Origin: Onchidella celtica
Lineage: Eukaryota > Mollusca > Gastropoda > Systellommatophora > Onchidiidae
Reading direction: 5' to 3'
DNA length: 64,000 bases
NCBI GenBank assembly: GCA_963931925.1
Contig: OZ007570.1
Span: forward strand, 48,018,556 to 48,082,555
This document shows, piece after piece, positions 25,201-40,200 of the stretch. Position 1 is the first letter of the stretch; each line of letters starts with the position of its first letter. The position numbers and the translations under genes were made by a program. Below the pieces are notes generated by a model. It had not been told where the DNA came from. It was given only the letters and a program-made list of their open reading frames with translations, and ran no database searches.

Positions 25201-28200
25201 ATGCGCCGTCACGGCGTGCAACATGGCAGTACCTCTGACGGCCGACCGGATGTCGCTAATGAATGGCCTTGCTTCGGTCATTACACACCCTATTATCGCC
25301 AGGGAACGATGACGTTTTCACGGACCCACCCATTCCCATTTCAACGCGGTTGCTGCTTGCTATCCAGTTTCAAACTCACAGTATTGTGAGTAGTGAAACT
25401 GCTCTGAATCTCAAAGCTGCATCTCCTTATTGCATTTAGAACGCAGGTTTAATTAATTATTGTGAGAATACGTTTCCAAAAAAGTTTCAAGAGTAGGCCT
25501 ATCTTGTTTTTTGTGGGAAGGGAAGTGAGATTAAATGCAGCTGAACAGAGTTACAGGGAAATGAATGATGGGGTTGGACGAGTGTTGAGCTTGCCAATTA
25601 AGTTTAGCTTTTGGTCATCAGTTGAATTCAAAAGCACAGTTTCAAGGTAACAAAAATTTCAACAAAAACATGCCCGGCTCATGAATAAACAAGGAAAGAA
25701 AGAGGCTTTGGGAAATGAATGGTCTATTATCAAGCAGTTTTTTTGTCGCTTAAGAATCAAAATATCCGTAGTTAGTTGCATGGGTAGGTTAGAGCTCAGT
25801 TGTTTGAATACTGTTTAGATTGCTTTCCTGTTGCCCGTACATGAGAAGTTGGCATGATTATTCCAGTCACTTCCTTATAACTATGACACCGTATCGATAG
25901 TTATAATAGTTTATAATATTATGCAGCCTGATATCCGTAAGCCACATTTACGTATGTGTATGTTGTTACTATAATGGCCGATTTTGATTAAGAAATGGCC
26001 TTGGAAATAGCAAACGGAAGTAATGAATTGGGCAGTTCAAGGCTTTAAGTTATTGCTATGTTGTCTTGCATTATCTATTTAGTTTTTGTCTAACAATCTG
26101 ATGTGGGAATTAAATTTGAGGATCGCTGTTGTTCATTGATGAGAGTTTTTTTTTTTTTAATGTACTGTATTGGCGCCAGAAGATTTTGAACAAGGGAAGG
26201 AAGGAAGAAGATGTAAGCCGATATCTGTGTCTCAACTACACCGCTGTCGGTCAGTCAGTGTCTACCACTGAGTTCCAGTGCGACAATAGGTCTTCTTCTC
26301 TCTCTCTCTTGTCCACCCCCCCCCTTCCCCAAACAGCGGACAAAAGCCATGTTTCCTGTACAGACAAAGCATGCAGGCATGCGGGGCCGTGTCATCGGTT
26401 GTTGAACATGACCTGTTTGAAAAATGAAAAGCATTCCTTCCCCGTTATTCTCAACGTTTCGGTGGACTTCCGTAGCCACCGAGAAGTGAAGTGTCTGTTT
26501 GTTGGGCTGGTGTCCTTGTAAGTTGTTCACCGGTTCAGTTCCTCGTGTCTTTTCTAACCTCCTAATAAGAGAGAGAGAGAGTCAGACGGACAGACAGACA
26601 GACATTTTGCTGGAGCAAGTTTAGTACAGACATAAATATTCCATTTTGTTCCTTTCAACAACTTATCGCGCATCTGAGTTTGGGGGAGATTTTGAGGTCA
26701 TTTTTGCATTTGATATCATCTGTCACGCACAGTCTTAATTTGATTTAAAAGCTGTACTCGATGTAAAAAAAAATGTTCAATGTTCATGTACTTGATGAGA
26801 CATCGAGAAGAGCAGAAGGGCTGATTGGCAGAGCTAGAGGGATATCACATTAGTGTGCGGAAAGCAAGAACGGGAGGGGGGGGGTGTTGGGGAGGCCAGA
26901 GAAATCACTGAAAGATTTTCCAAGGGTCACAGGGCAAGCTTTCTCCTCACTTGGACATTGTTCCTTAGCTGGACACTCCAGCCATTGTCAAAGTGGTTGA
27001 CTGTAGGCGTTCCACTGGGGGGGAGGGGGGGGGGGAACTTTTTACGAGTTGGCATTCAAAGTCACGGTTTTGGCACTGCCGCGAGCGCTGGGGGGATTGC
27101 AAGAACCCGTGACCGGAGTTCCCCAACTTTGTAACCACTCACGTACCAGAACAATCATGTGTCTCATCTTACGTTCATTCTTTACGGTTATCTGCATTGC
27201 AGGGCGTTTCACCACATGACTGCGATTATTGTGTGACCTCCCATAATTTTCAACAGGACACTAGGAAGCGTTTATTTTGGCCAGGTGTTTATTCTGAGCC
27301 CAGAATGTTATTCTGCCGACGTAACAGGACACAGAATATGCAGTGAGACAGACGCCGTTGATTTAAAGTTGATGTACATGAAACGCCCTGATATTCTAGA
27401 CATGGAACTCAATAATGTCATCACTGAAACAATTCCTTACAATGTTTTCTTTACTTTAAATTGATAGTGAATTCGAGAAAGTCTGATGTAAAAATGAACC
27501 CAGCTGTCTGTGCACTAGCAGTTCCAACATCTCTGCATCTGAAATCTTATTCTTTTCTTTATTAACAGTATAAGTATGTCCGATTCTTTGAATGAAGTCA
27601 GTGCCCCCTTTCCTATCTTATATTTCTGTATTTTCTCTGTACTATATAATTAAGTTTGGAGAAAGCACGTGGATATGATAACGGTCACATTGTGCCAGGA
27701 AAAAGCAAGACGACAGACAAAATATAACAGAATGAGAACGGGGGATCCTACCAGAAGCGCCCACCAACCATCAGTTCAGTATTACAAACAACTGCGGTGT
27801 GCGTTAGTCTATACCATGTTTTAGACCAGTGGTCCCCAACCTTTTTATCGCCACGGACCGGTCAACAATTGATAATTTTACCGCGGGGGGGGGGGGGGGC
27901 GTTGATTGTTTATATTTTAGATTGATTTAATTAAATAATTTTGATTTAATTGTATTTAAACATGCCTTCAAAATAAAATACAGTTACACCAAAAAACAAA
28001 TATAATGTGATTTAACATTTTAATTCACTAGAAGGCTAAATCAGTGAGAACCCTGAGCTTGTTTCTTTGCAACGAGACGGTTCCATCTGGGGGTAATAAG
28101 GAGACAATGACACCCGAAGTGTATTGCTTATGTCCAGTTGACTCCTTTGCGCAAGGAAACATTCTAACGACGTCTGTTTCGAATTCATTTTTGGTTAATA

Positions 28201-31200
28201 TATGGGTTAAATTTCAGCGCTTAAGTGACCGAGATGTAACCTGGAAAATAAAAGGAAAATAAAAAATAGTTAAACTCAGAAAGTAGATAAAATGGAAATA
28301 ATTAAATGTTCCTTGTGTAGCCCGGTACCAATCGATCCACGGACCGATACCGGTCCGCGGCCCGGGGGTTGGGGACCACTGTTTTAGACTATTGGCCTAC
28401 TTTTGTTGGTTTCACACGGTGAGACTCCTTGACTATAAAGACTGATATACATCGGTGTTTTTATTATGTGTAAGTTGATACTCCGTCATGAGATTGTGAA
28501 ATCCTCATCTGACATTCCCAGGCTTACCCATAGATCTTGCATAAAGCCACTATGTTTGAGCCACCAGTGGGCCACAACATTGGCATGAATTATTCATGGA
28601 AGAGCCCGTTGGATTTGCAGTAAATGAAACTCACTAATCAATATCATTGTGGAGAATTTTCATCATGTGTTTTTTACTCAGCGGGTGGCATATTAGGATA
28701 TTACCGTAGCGTATTTTGTCTGCGGGGAGAGTAATATGGATTGCTATGGCCTGGGGGATAACGGTGATAGTGAAGACGATGGTCAGAAAAAAAAAATTGA
28801 ATTAAAATAGAATTTAATTTAATTTGTACTTTGCTGCATTCCGTCAAGTTTACTGCTACAGCGGTACTTCTGTTACAAGCTAGAATTGGAGAGAGAGAGA
28901 GCAAGGGTTGTATTATGCACGAAGCGGCAAGCCCTATGTTGGCAACAACAAAAATGTAATTTTGTTTTCATAAATTAATTCAAATAAAGATTGAAAAAAA
29001 AACAAAACAAAACAAAACTGTACACAAACGTTTAGCCCCATGTGGGCGTGGTACGTTTTAGGGCTAAACTAGAATCAAATGTGTTTTGAAGGAGCAAGAC
29101 ATTAGGCCCCAATTAGCAATTTGTGAATTACTAATCGAAAACAAATAGCAATACTGTTGTGATAATCTTAACATCATGAGCAGTGAGTGGGAAGTCAAGA
29201 GTAAATTTTTAAAAAAAATTTAAAAACTAGCATACGTCATTTTCCATTTCTCGTCTGACCTAGATGGAAATCGTACATCAAAATGCGTATCTAGTCTAGA
29301 TATGCGAGAACTTTTGACAGTTCGCAACGAAAAATACTACAAACGGTGTTCATTTTTGGACCAGTGGTGTCCGTGAATGAAAGCGTTGCTAGCTAGTGAC
29401 TCGATTCTAACTCATTTGGATCCCAGATACTCATTTTCATGTTTTGTGTGTGTTTTTTTTTTTACCTTGCGGATGTGAGCGGATCTGGCCACACTCCTGA
29501 GAAAACCCCTCTAAAGGGGGAAAAATTATCAGTGGAGATTTGCATACCAAATGAAAGATTATCCATTTTTCTGCATTCGGGTAAAATATTTTGCTTGAAA
29601 TCATCTTAGTAATATTTCATTTTGATTTTTTTTTTTTATAGAAATATAAAAATTTCACTTTAAGCCCGATTTTGCCAGATGCCGGTACACGCACAAATGT
29701 GAAGCTCTTTGTCTTACGCCTTGGGAGTAAAACCACAAGTGCACTTTAACCGTTACTAGCAAGCAGAGAATAATATTGTACATGTATTTAATTTATATGT
29801 AAATACAGTCCTGTGCACTGTCATTCACTGTCATTTATTATAAAGCAATTCATTTTTGTAGGGCCATTGTATGAGTGAAAACACATCTAGGAACACTGGG
29901 TTTGGTTCACAGTGATGTAAATGAAACATTTTATTACATCTCCAACAGCATATTCATTATTGGTTTCCTGCAGCAAAACAGTTGAGTATAAAGTTTGCGG
30001 TTGATTCAGTATATAATATCGTGGGGCATTGATCATTTCCCATATTTTTGTACGCGACATTCTGAGGATTTTGCGGTTTTGTCAAGAAAATGGTTCTTTC
30101 ACTCCTAATTTCATTATGTGTAAGTGTCATTCCAATCGGTTAAAAATTTTTCGAGGTACGTGTTTGTGGCATAATGTTGTCCTCAGATTTTACAGAACTC
30201 CTCATAGCTTTGATCCTCATTGTCTCGAAAAGACCAAAATGCACATATTATTATAACAGTATGGAAAATACCCGACGATATAATTATTCATTTGACGTCA
30301 CTATCGTAGTTAATTACCATTAAAAAAAAAAAAAGTGTATTCACAGCTCATAAAGAGCAAGCGAGAAACCACCCATGCAGGCAATGGCATTTTTATGAAC
30401 CATTTCCAACAGCGCGCAGTGGTCTTCGGCGCAGTTACGCTTTTCTAAATTGCGTGAAAGCGACGTATCTGTGAATCTACCGCCTTGTACGGTTCCGATT
30501 TGTGATTATTTCGCCGTTGCTTGAGGTAGGGTGGTGTTTAATAGGCTCGTTTAAAGGTATAGCAAAAGAGCGGAAAATGGGAAGTTACAAAACAACACCA
30601 AACAAAAAACCCCCAGTATTGTACAACACTTCTGGCTCTCAACTTGGCTGGTGCAGATAGCTTCATTCAGTTATATTCATAGATGTAGGGACTTCTCCCT
30701 TTTTCTGTAGTTGTACACGAGGCCACGGATAGTGGCATGCATTTAGTAACCGGGAGTCAAACTTCATATGGTTTGAATATGCTTTTATTTTCGAACTTTG
30801 GAAGGGATTCTTTCAAGTACTTGTATCTGCATAAACCTTGTAGAGAAAGAGATTAGAGACAGTTTTGCGACCCAGCATTATAACTAACAGTATACGGGCC
30901 GCAACATGGTAACTTAATAATAAAAATAAAACTATACCATGCTGCGGTCGGTAACCTTACACCAGACCGTAAACTGTCCATTGTCGTTTGCCTTTGTATA
31001 ATATTTGTGGACGTTTGTATGTTGTAATTATTTGTATTACAGTAATTGTTAACTGTTGAATGCTGGGATATCAATATCTTTAACGGTAACACATGATCAT
31101 ATACAACGGCGTTTCCAGAATGGAGGTGGGAGAGGGCGTGGGTCGGAGGGAAAGGAAATGGGAGGCTCGCGGCAGCTTGGTTGACCCTGCAAATTTGGTG

Positions 31201-34200
31201 GCTTCTTTCTTACTGGACTGTTCAGGTTGTGTCCGAAACTCTGCGTGGCATGGTCTTGGTGAAGCAGCTGTATAGTTTTATTGGGTACACCCCACAAAAT
31301 CGTGGTGACAGATGTATCAAATTATATAACTATTATTTGTTTCAAGTGGTAACAGTGGACATTATAAATGCACACCGGAAAAGTTTTGTTGCACTATCAC
31401 ATTTTTTTTTTCTTTATGGGTGGAGGCTGTTTGGGCGACATGGCAAAAATACTGAGAACAGGCTTTTTTTTTTTTTTTTCAATTTTATGACCAAATTGTG
31501 GCAAACTCAAAAAAACTCATTACTTATATAAAAACATGAAAGCTGAAAACTAACTCAAAGGTAGGTAACGAAAAAAACGTGAAAGGCTTAGTGTGGCCAT
31601 TTTCGTGCGACGCACCGTTAAACCCAGGCTCAAAACTCATATTTCTCCAACAAAAAAACGTTACTGTGGCCGGCGAGCCAAACGTAACCCTTGTCGCAAC
31701 TTACATGTTCATATTGAACATTACATGGAGCAAAAAATGACGTTCATTCAGTTTGTGAGACATTAATATTACATAATATATGTGAAGTACATCTCAAATG
31801 TGAAATGTGTAAATGGAGATTGTCCCCCAAAAATTTGCCCATCTTGAGTGATAGACTTTACAAAAAAATTCGATCGATTCGATCGTTTTGCCCAATAGAG
31901 TTAATATGACGCGATGAGTATGAACCGAACTTTATATTTTTTTGAAATTGTCAAAAAATATGGTATGTTGAGATAATGATGAGTATGAACTGAACTTTTT
32001 ATTTTTTAATGACATTGTCAGAGGTGTTGTTAGGCCCAGTCACCCGGCTGACATGATTTCCTCTCCTTTGCATCCTCCCCCCCCCCCCCCCCGGGCATCT
32101 TCGAAGTTGGGGTCTAACCTCTTGGTGCTCCCTTGACTGTCCCTGTTGTCAAGCTTGCCCCTGTTCTTGTCGTATTGTGTACGGGTCTTCTGGGCGCGAT
32201 TGTCGCGTGATCCCCTTAGCTTCAGTCGGAACGTGGGAAACTGGGAGACCTGGTAACATAATGGGGAGCGCCTTCAAAGCAAAAGAGGCGTAATTGATAA
32301 TGGGGAATGTTTTGTACCAGCCCCCCCCCCCCCCCTTAAAAATTATTAAAAATTAAATACTAACCCAAAGACACGTTGCTGTCTTAAGTAGTCTTATCTT
32401 TCCTTTAAAGGATGCAACGATCAAGGTATATATTGGGGGGGGGGGGGGGAGAAAGCAACAACAACAATAAAAAGATGAGAAAATAGGGAATTAGGTTTAA
32501 GGCATGAGAAATCTGTGCAAATTTCCTGAGTACTGAAAAGATGTAAAAACTTTCTTTGCATCTTGTAGAGCGCATAGTACGTCCACCTTCGTCTCATTTC
32601 AGTTTTCATTGAGACCAAAGTCTCTGTGGGCAAAACTAACTATGGAAAACTAGCTGAAAGCGAAACGAGACTGAAACCACTGTATTTTGGCTCTTAAAAG
32701 GTCATTATTTCGTTATTTGGTATTCCCTCATTTCGTGCAAGACCTATAGAATGTGACAAACACAAATAGAGCAGATTTCTGAAGAGTTAAGACTGGTGAC
32801 AGGGGGACTTGACCTACCTTCCCATGAAACGTGGTCACTTTTGGGATGTAGATGGTAGTGTAGTTTAAACAATATGTATATAGTCTATAACTATGTAACT
32901 GTCAGGTTATGACTGTACCCGGCTGCAAACTGTCTGCTGTGCCTTAATCCACCCCCCCCCCTTTTAAAAAAAATATCTCCTCCTCCCCTACTTCCTATCT
33001 TCAGTATCTCATGACACAGTTCTCTGGTAAGGCGATATGAGCCAGCGGAACATTATGGATTATGCATAATTTGAATATATTATTATTATTTGCATAGGGA
33101 CCTCTTTGTAGTAAAGCAAATTTTACATTTTTGGATGGCTTTTTTTTTTTATGCCTATACCTGCAGTTGCCCCTATTCACACAAGCAAGCTCCTGGAGGC
33201 AGGAAGGATTGGGCCATCAGAATAGAACTAAAATTACACTGTGTATATTCCAACTCCTGTTTGTTACAACAACAGAGCGAAGTTGGTGGGAATGGTTTAC
33301 CTCTTGAACAAAAAAAAAACTACTTGAGTTTAAACACTGAGCCACTGCGATCTTGCATGTGGGTTTGCCAATCTACAGTTTTTCTTCCTTGCAATGAATG
33401 AAAACCCGCATCCTCTTCTGTTTGACTTATGAAATGCCGGTGCTTCTATCCTATATTTATTTGTCAGTGCCATCGGACATTTTGTTTGTTTGTTTGTTTT
33501 TCAGCTCCCCCCACCTTTTTTTAAAGAATTAAATTTTAACAGGTTTGGAAGTGTATTATCTGATTGTTCCATAATGTTTTGCTCAGATAATAATTTTTTT
33601 ACCAAGTGTTATCTTTTTTTTTTTCTTTCTTTCTACAGATTCACGGCTGTATCCACCATCGACATGGAGTTTGAAAGGATTGACATGAATCAGTGTCCCA
33701 TCATGCAGGGTAACTCAAAGCCCAACGCCTTTGCCAACACCGCCAGATGCAGAGAAACCACCACAGTAAGTAGAAGGATTTCAGAAGTTGTTATGTTCAC
33801 TCTATCCATAATTCAGGTTTATTGTCAATAAGCTTTAATCCATATACCTGATAACGGAACGTGTGTCAGTGTCATCTTGGTGTTGTTTTGTCTAAATGGG
33901 TTCAGAAGAAGGAAATAGTTGTGCTAGGGCTATTTATTTTATGCTGTTTTGGTGTCAGCTATATACGAATTTTCAGCTTTGGTCTTGTGAAATGCTAATT
34001 TAAGACACTTTTATTATTATAACTTGTTTTTTCTTATATGTCATAATTGTGGCATGTGTAGAGGAGAGAGAGAGAGAGAAATAAAATCAGAGAGCTGAGT
34101 GACAACTATTGTGAGTGTATGACAATCTGTTAACCCTCTAGCATCCAGGGTTTTATTTCTGAAACATTTTACCTGGTACTAAATACTCTGTATTTGAAAC

Positions 34201-37200
34201 ACTGCTATCAAAAATAAATTAACCCCTACCACCCCCATCCCATCCCACCCCACCAAAAAAAAGCCAACAGAAAACACCGATCCTGCACTGTGGCTAGTAG
34301 CTTGTCTGCCCTATTGTAATTGCAATAACACGAAGGCCAATTTCCCAATTGGGATCAAAGAAGTATACAGAATACAAAAAAAATACAAAAACAAGCTTCT
34401 AATTGAATTTATCAGTGTGTAAATTTTTGGTGAACAAAGGCTTACATTTTTCCTTTCTGTTAAATGTTTGCAAAATTCAGAAGTTTCAGATTAAGGGAAT
34501 CTTTGTTCACTATAGGATTAAAAAAAAACAAAGTCTTTGGAATTCACTGATTGATTAGGTATAATTGTGTATTGGCTGATTTTGTTGAATACTTTGTTTC
34601 CTCTTCTTTACTCATCTCTTTGGTATACAACAGTGTAGATATAATATCATATCTAATGTGGGACTGTTTCACTTACGTGTTCTTCACTGTATATTTGTCC
34701 TGCATAATTATTCACGTGGTGTTTTTATGCATCTCAATTTGGGTATTACTATTTCAAGCAAATAACAAAGGCCTTCTTGTTGTAAGTTGAATTCGATATG
34801 CCTGCCTTATTCATGTGCATTGTGTAGGATTTAAAAGGATTGACTTTCAGATCTCTGTTCTGAAAGGAATTATTAATTAGGGCCCATGATTGTCAACAAA
34901 ATAAACATAATTTAAGAAGTCTTGTTTCCGCAGTTTCCATTTCCATTCACTCGACAATGCAGCATAGCCCAAGTTTGTTCTTATCTGGAGCCAAGAAAAC
35001 CAAAACGAAAATGTTACAAGGCATCCCTTTCCTAGGAAAACAACTCAGGCATAAATAAAAATGCCTTAAGCTGTGTGAGAGGCACACTCATTTGAAATGC
35101 CGACACAATGAATACATTACCTTGCAAGACTGACATCCCACTGGGATGATAATAATTATAACTGTATGGATAGCTTTATGTCTTTGAAACCAGAACAGCT
35201 TGGGTATGAAATTGGACTGTGAAATATGCCCTTGTCCGTGCACATAATTACAGGGTTTTGAATATCATGCATCATGTCATGTCTCCATGTCATTGCTCTC
35301 ATTTATCAACTCGACACTTTAAAAATTTGATTTTGCTGTTGTGAACAACTTTTTTTCAATGCACTGGCCTTTGCAGATGTGAATCCAAATACAAAGATTT
35401 CATTGAAAAAGTTCATTTGTTATTATTGGAAATTTAAAATTTCATTGAGAAGGTCATTGCTTCTGAAAACTACAGCTTTGATCAAAACAGATAATGCATC
35501 TTTAATGAAATATTTATAGAAAATAGAATTGAGCAAACAAAATTTGAAACTATTATTATTCCTCCCTTTGTGTTGTTATTTTTTGCGTGAGAAATTACAG
35601 AGGTTGTGTCAGACCAAAGTTGCATTCAGTCCCCTTATTAAAATTAATTTGATCAAATGTTCTCCAATGATTAGCCTTCAACCATAGATAATGTCACATT
35701 GCCATGTCATGACATAGTTTCATCATTGAACTGAACTACACTGCAGTTTGATGAGTGTTTAGATTAGGTAGATGTCTGTTGTACATTCCATACATCTTTT
35801 TTCATTTTTCAAACTCGCAGTGTGAGCCTTTGATGGGCTTTGGTTTCCGTCGTGGTGGATACCAGTGTGTGTGTAATCCAGGCTACTACTACCCATGGTG
35901 GCATGATGGACCATTCCTTGGTGTAGAAATAGAAGAGGCCACTAGAGAAGAATGGGAAGTTGGCTTTGAGTGCCTAACTGTGCGAGGTAACAACATTTTA
36001 TTTATGGGCAATATAAATAGTATATAGCTGATCACAAATATTATCGTCCTTCCATACCACTGTATGAATGATATGGAATTTAAGTCTCAGATGGTATATG
36101 AGATCCATTCATAAAATCAAAGAGATGTCATCACCTTTTCCTAAAACTGCAGTTACTGTAGTTGGTTTTGACTAATTTTCAAGAGAAGCAAAAGACTGTT
36201 TTATTTTAGCACACACTGGTCTAGTAATGGTTACTTTTGAAAGTTTGCTATTTGATTATTTTTGGCGTAGGAGTCTATAACCAAGATCATTCGGTGCTGC
36301 TTTGAATGCATTGAACATACATAAAAATTGATTTTTCGAATTTTAAGTTAGGACATTCTTAGGGAGCAGTGACGATATGTTATCTTTCGTTTATTACTCT
36401 GCATGAGTGTCATTACCACTAAAATACTATAAGATGGAGCATGGTTAGAGGCTTTGTGTGACCTCTTTTTTTTTGTAATGCCTCCAGATACGGAGAATGC
36501 TTTGATAGTAATTCAATTATGTCAGGTCTCTAATTTATTGTCATAATGAGTGCTGAATCTAATACAGGCACACACCCCTCCCTAATTCCATTAAGCTGGT
36601 GTTAGGATCTGTGGTATTTTGCATTATAAGCTATAGATGAATTGTGAACACAACTCATGATTTTCTCTATCTGACTTTGTAATTGGATTATGGTCTTCAA
36701 ACAATAGCCTTGTCATAATGTGAATGTTTGAATCTTGACGATTGTAATATAATCTCACTATTGTACCATCAGCTGGACAAGATGAAAGATCACTCAGTAC
36801 AGTGACAACAGAATCACTTTGTTTTTCAACTTCTTCACCTAGCTGAAACTGTATAATGTCAGACTCGATGTCATGCTTCTTGTCATATGACAGAATAACA
36901 GTATTTTTACAGTGGCAATAGGAAAGTAATTATGGAAGTTATTTTGATTTTATCTTGATTGTTTTTCATGTCATTTGGTTCAGGGAAATTAAATATGCAG
37001 TTTGTATGGGTGTGGGGAAATTTCTTCGTTTCAGTTCCTGAAATTAATTTAAAATTTTTTTTTCTTTTTTAATATTCGCAGATCGTCAGGTCATCCCCAA
37101 TGAAATGCCCACATTTGTTAGGAAGAAGAGGTCAGTAGCCAATTTTAAAGACTTGTTCTTGCATGAAGTCAGTGAAGAAAACCAGAGTCCTCGCCTGACC

Positions 37201-40200
37201 AAACGCATGAAGAGGTCACTCATCCCCAAGATCAAAGAGATTCGAGAGGCAGTTCAAAGACAGAAGAGAGAGGAAGAATCTGCCCATCCAAAAGTGACCA
37301 TTAAAAAGAGACACGTTGCCAGACAAAAGGTGAATTTTTGTTTCAGCTTCACAAGCTTGATGTGGTACCATAGCTTTCAATAGTATATATAGAGCAATCC
37401 ATCCTTTGTATTTCACTAGTGAAAGATGTAGCTGTCCCTTACCGTGGAGATAAATTTCAAATAAATGATTCAAATCAGTAGCGATTATCAATCTAAAAAA
37501 CATGCACACAGATAGAGGGCAGGATGGTTAACTGTCATAACTTGGCTTTTACAAATTTTTCAGAAGCAGAAAACTGAATAACATATCTTTATCCGACTTA
37601 AATCATCATCATCAGTTGCCCTGTCTGGAACAGACATTATTGGCAATCAAGGCTGTCCACTCGGATCTATCATCAGCCAACCTCAAGAAGGAGTTGTTGT
37701 TGTGACGTTTATTTGTTGTCCATGAATTAAGACTTTCAGTGAAAGTTTTTCTCTGTCTACCCCTGCTTTTCCTGCCTTCCATCTTCCCTGTGACTGCTAG
37801 ATGTTCGAGGCTCCTGAGGTGACATCGGACTTAATAGTCAATATTTAAAAGAAACATTATGTAACCCTTCATTATCAGAATTTAACCCTCTGCTTACAAC
37901 ACAACCTGGGGGCTGTCAAGGGCTCAAACATGCAGTATCTCAGTTTTTGAAAAAGGCTGAGTTGTAATAGTATACCATGCAGCCCTCGAAATAAAGATAT
38001 ATATGAATAAAAAAAATGTCAGTTCGCTGTGGTTTGTCTTCTGTATTTAAACAGACAGATGTTTCAAGACATTGTAATTACCAATAATTTCCATATGACT
38101 TTGCAGAAAATTGTTCAAAGCTTTAGATTGACCTAACCATAGAATGTGAACAGAATTTTTGGTATCATCATAGGTCAAGGAGAGCAAGGCACACAGACGC
38201 TCTAAGCGTGAAGCTACTGATGAGCAGGCAGTCACCCGAATGCTGAAAATCATGCAGCGCTACAAGGGTACAAATAAAAATAATTGCAAGAGCAAGAAAG
38301 CATATGAGCTCTTCTTGCCTGGTGATGCATCATATGGGGCAGAATGGCAGTTTGAAGCTCAAGGTCGCACAGCTCTACGACTGGCACATTTCCTGTCTAA
38401 CTTCCTGCAGAATGTTGATGAGTATGAGGTGAATTTATTTATGACAATTTATTTCTTTAAATCATCTAACTTAAGGAAACCTCTGTAAATTCTGTCCCAC
38501 TTTATAGGCATTTCTGACGTTTATTGAGGAGATGAAATTGGACATTATGTGATTTGTCTGCTGTCTGCAGTGGTACTCGGAAAATTTGACTGAGTGGAAA
38601 CCTGAAAGATTTTGCTCAGTCACCAAGCACGGTTTAATGTTTCCAGGCAAAAGTTTGTGTCACAATCTATTTTAACATTTTATCTCAATCTTCATGGGAC
38701 TTAAATGCCTGGTTTTGCTTATTAATTGATGAAATTACAAGAAAGTAATGACTGATATAATGGTAGAATACTAAAGGATGAAACTGACCATGGCTGGTGC
38801 AGGCACCAGACGGATGACTCATTGTTCATAAAGTTTGCACAGTAGGCACTGCCCACTGCATCCTGCTGGGTCGTGGTTTGGGCAGAGCCTATTGTGCCAG
38901 TGTAAAGCAAAATTTACTGGTGGCGAGCTATCAGCCTTGCTCTGTTTCACCTCTAAGTTTGAACAAAAGTGATCCAGGAATTTGACAGGATGTTTATGTC
39001 TTGTTCAGTCTTTGTAATTATAAGTTAACATAAGAGAAGGCTCATGTTCAGTTCTTTTGTTCATTCCATTCCCTGAATAGGAATTTGGTAATCTGAAAGG
39101 TGATCGTCGTCTAAATGAGACCCAGCTCTATGCAGAGGTCATTGCTAATGTCATGGCTGACTGGAGAATTGTGGGTGCTGGTGTTTTCTTTGATCGCTAC
39201 AAGTTCCGCATGTCCCCGCCCATCAACAACACAGATCCTCGATTCGTGAATGGTATTACCAGAGAGTTCTTTGGTCCCTATGCTTGGAAAGTTGAAGCGA
39301 CCAGTGTTGGTAGTGTTGGTGGTGCAGATTTCTTCCGAGCCAAGGACTTTGCTGGCCTGCCTACCTACTACACTGATGAGCCTTGGTTCCGTAGAATGAA
39401 ATCCCGATGGGCTACCAATTTTGTGGGACTGAAAAAATTCACTGCAAAACCCATGATACGGTAAGAATTAGATTAAGGTTATTTCCACGTTTTTTACTTT
39501 TGTATTTGCTTCATATTTTTTTTGTTTCGTTTGAGTTTTGAAACTTTGTTGCTTGTGTTTTTACTTTCTAGATAAATAATTGGTTTCATCTTGGAATATG
39601 TTTGGTATCTTTAATTTAAAAGTATAGAAATGAAGTTTTCCTTCTTGCATGGAAAATGAGAAATCAGGAGTCCCAACAGTCATCTCAGATTTTGAATTGT
39701 ATTTTTTTTTATTCAAAAGAGGCAGATGGAATAGCATAGCTGTGTAGTCTAGTCAGTGAGGAGATATAATACATAATTTATGTTTCTTCTCTAAACTTAT
39801 GAAAACATTCGATACTTTTTTTTGTGGGTTTTTTTTTTTTTTGTTGAAACAGATATAGTGTTAAAAAAGTTACCTGCATGACATGCTTGCATTTGTAAGG
39901 GTATACTGACATTATTTTTACATTTGAAATTTGAAATTATTAATTTATATAAGCATTGTGGCTGTGTTATTGCAGCTCTAATGAATATTAACAATTTTTG
40001 TTGTTTTCACAGATCTGATTACAACGGCACCAGTTTGATCCGCTTTGAGTATTATCCGTACACATACAGAGCAGCCCAGTATGAGGATGGAGAATGGCTA
40101 AGGCCCCAGTTCAAATGTGATGGCATGTCGGATACTTGGGTCGTCACATATTTAGTACCATTCTTTGGCAAAGATGACATTAAGCAGGACATTGAGTTCA

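Larger units (their letters stand above)
17878..33638 (+). other. Intron 3 (15.8 kb)
   Basis: Largest intron. Holds a minus-strand SINE (18860-18992), dispersed repeats, a homopyrimidine minisatellite (20770-21225), a hAT element (27827-28381), a MITE (29474-29692), GA/GACA microsatellites (26569-26602) and many C/G runs. No exon-like conserved frame seen; alignment of modules 1 and 2 needs none here. Confidence 0.65.

Noticed and set aside
25162-25389. 75-codon frame starting MAAPS as a small gene
   Set aside because: No splice or homology support; the frame is in repeat-poor intron sequence and ends without any motif.
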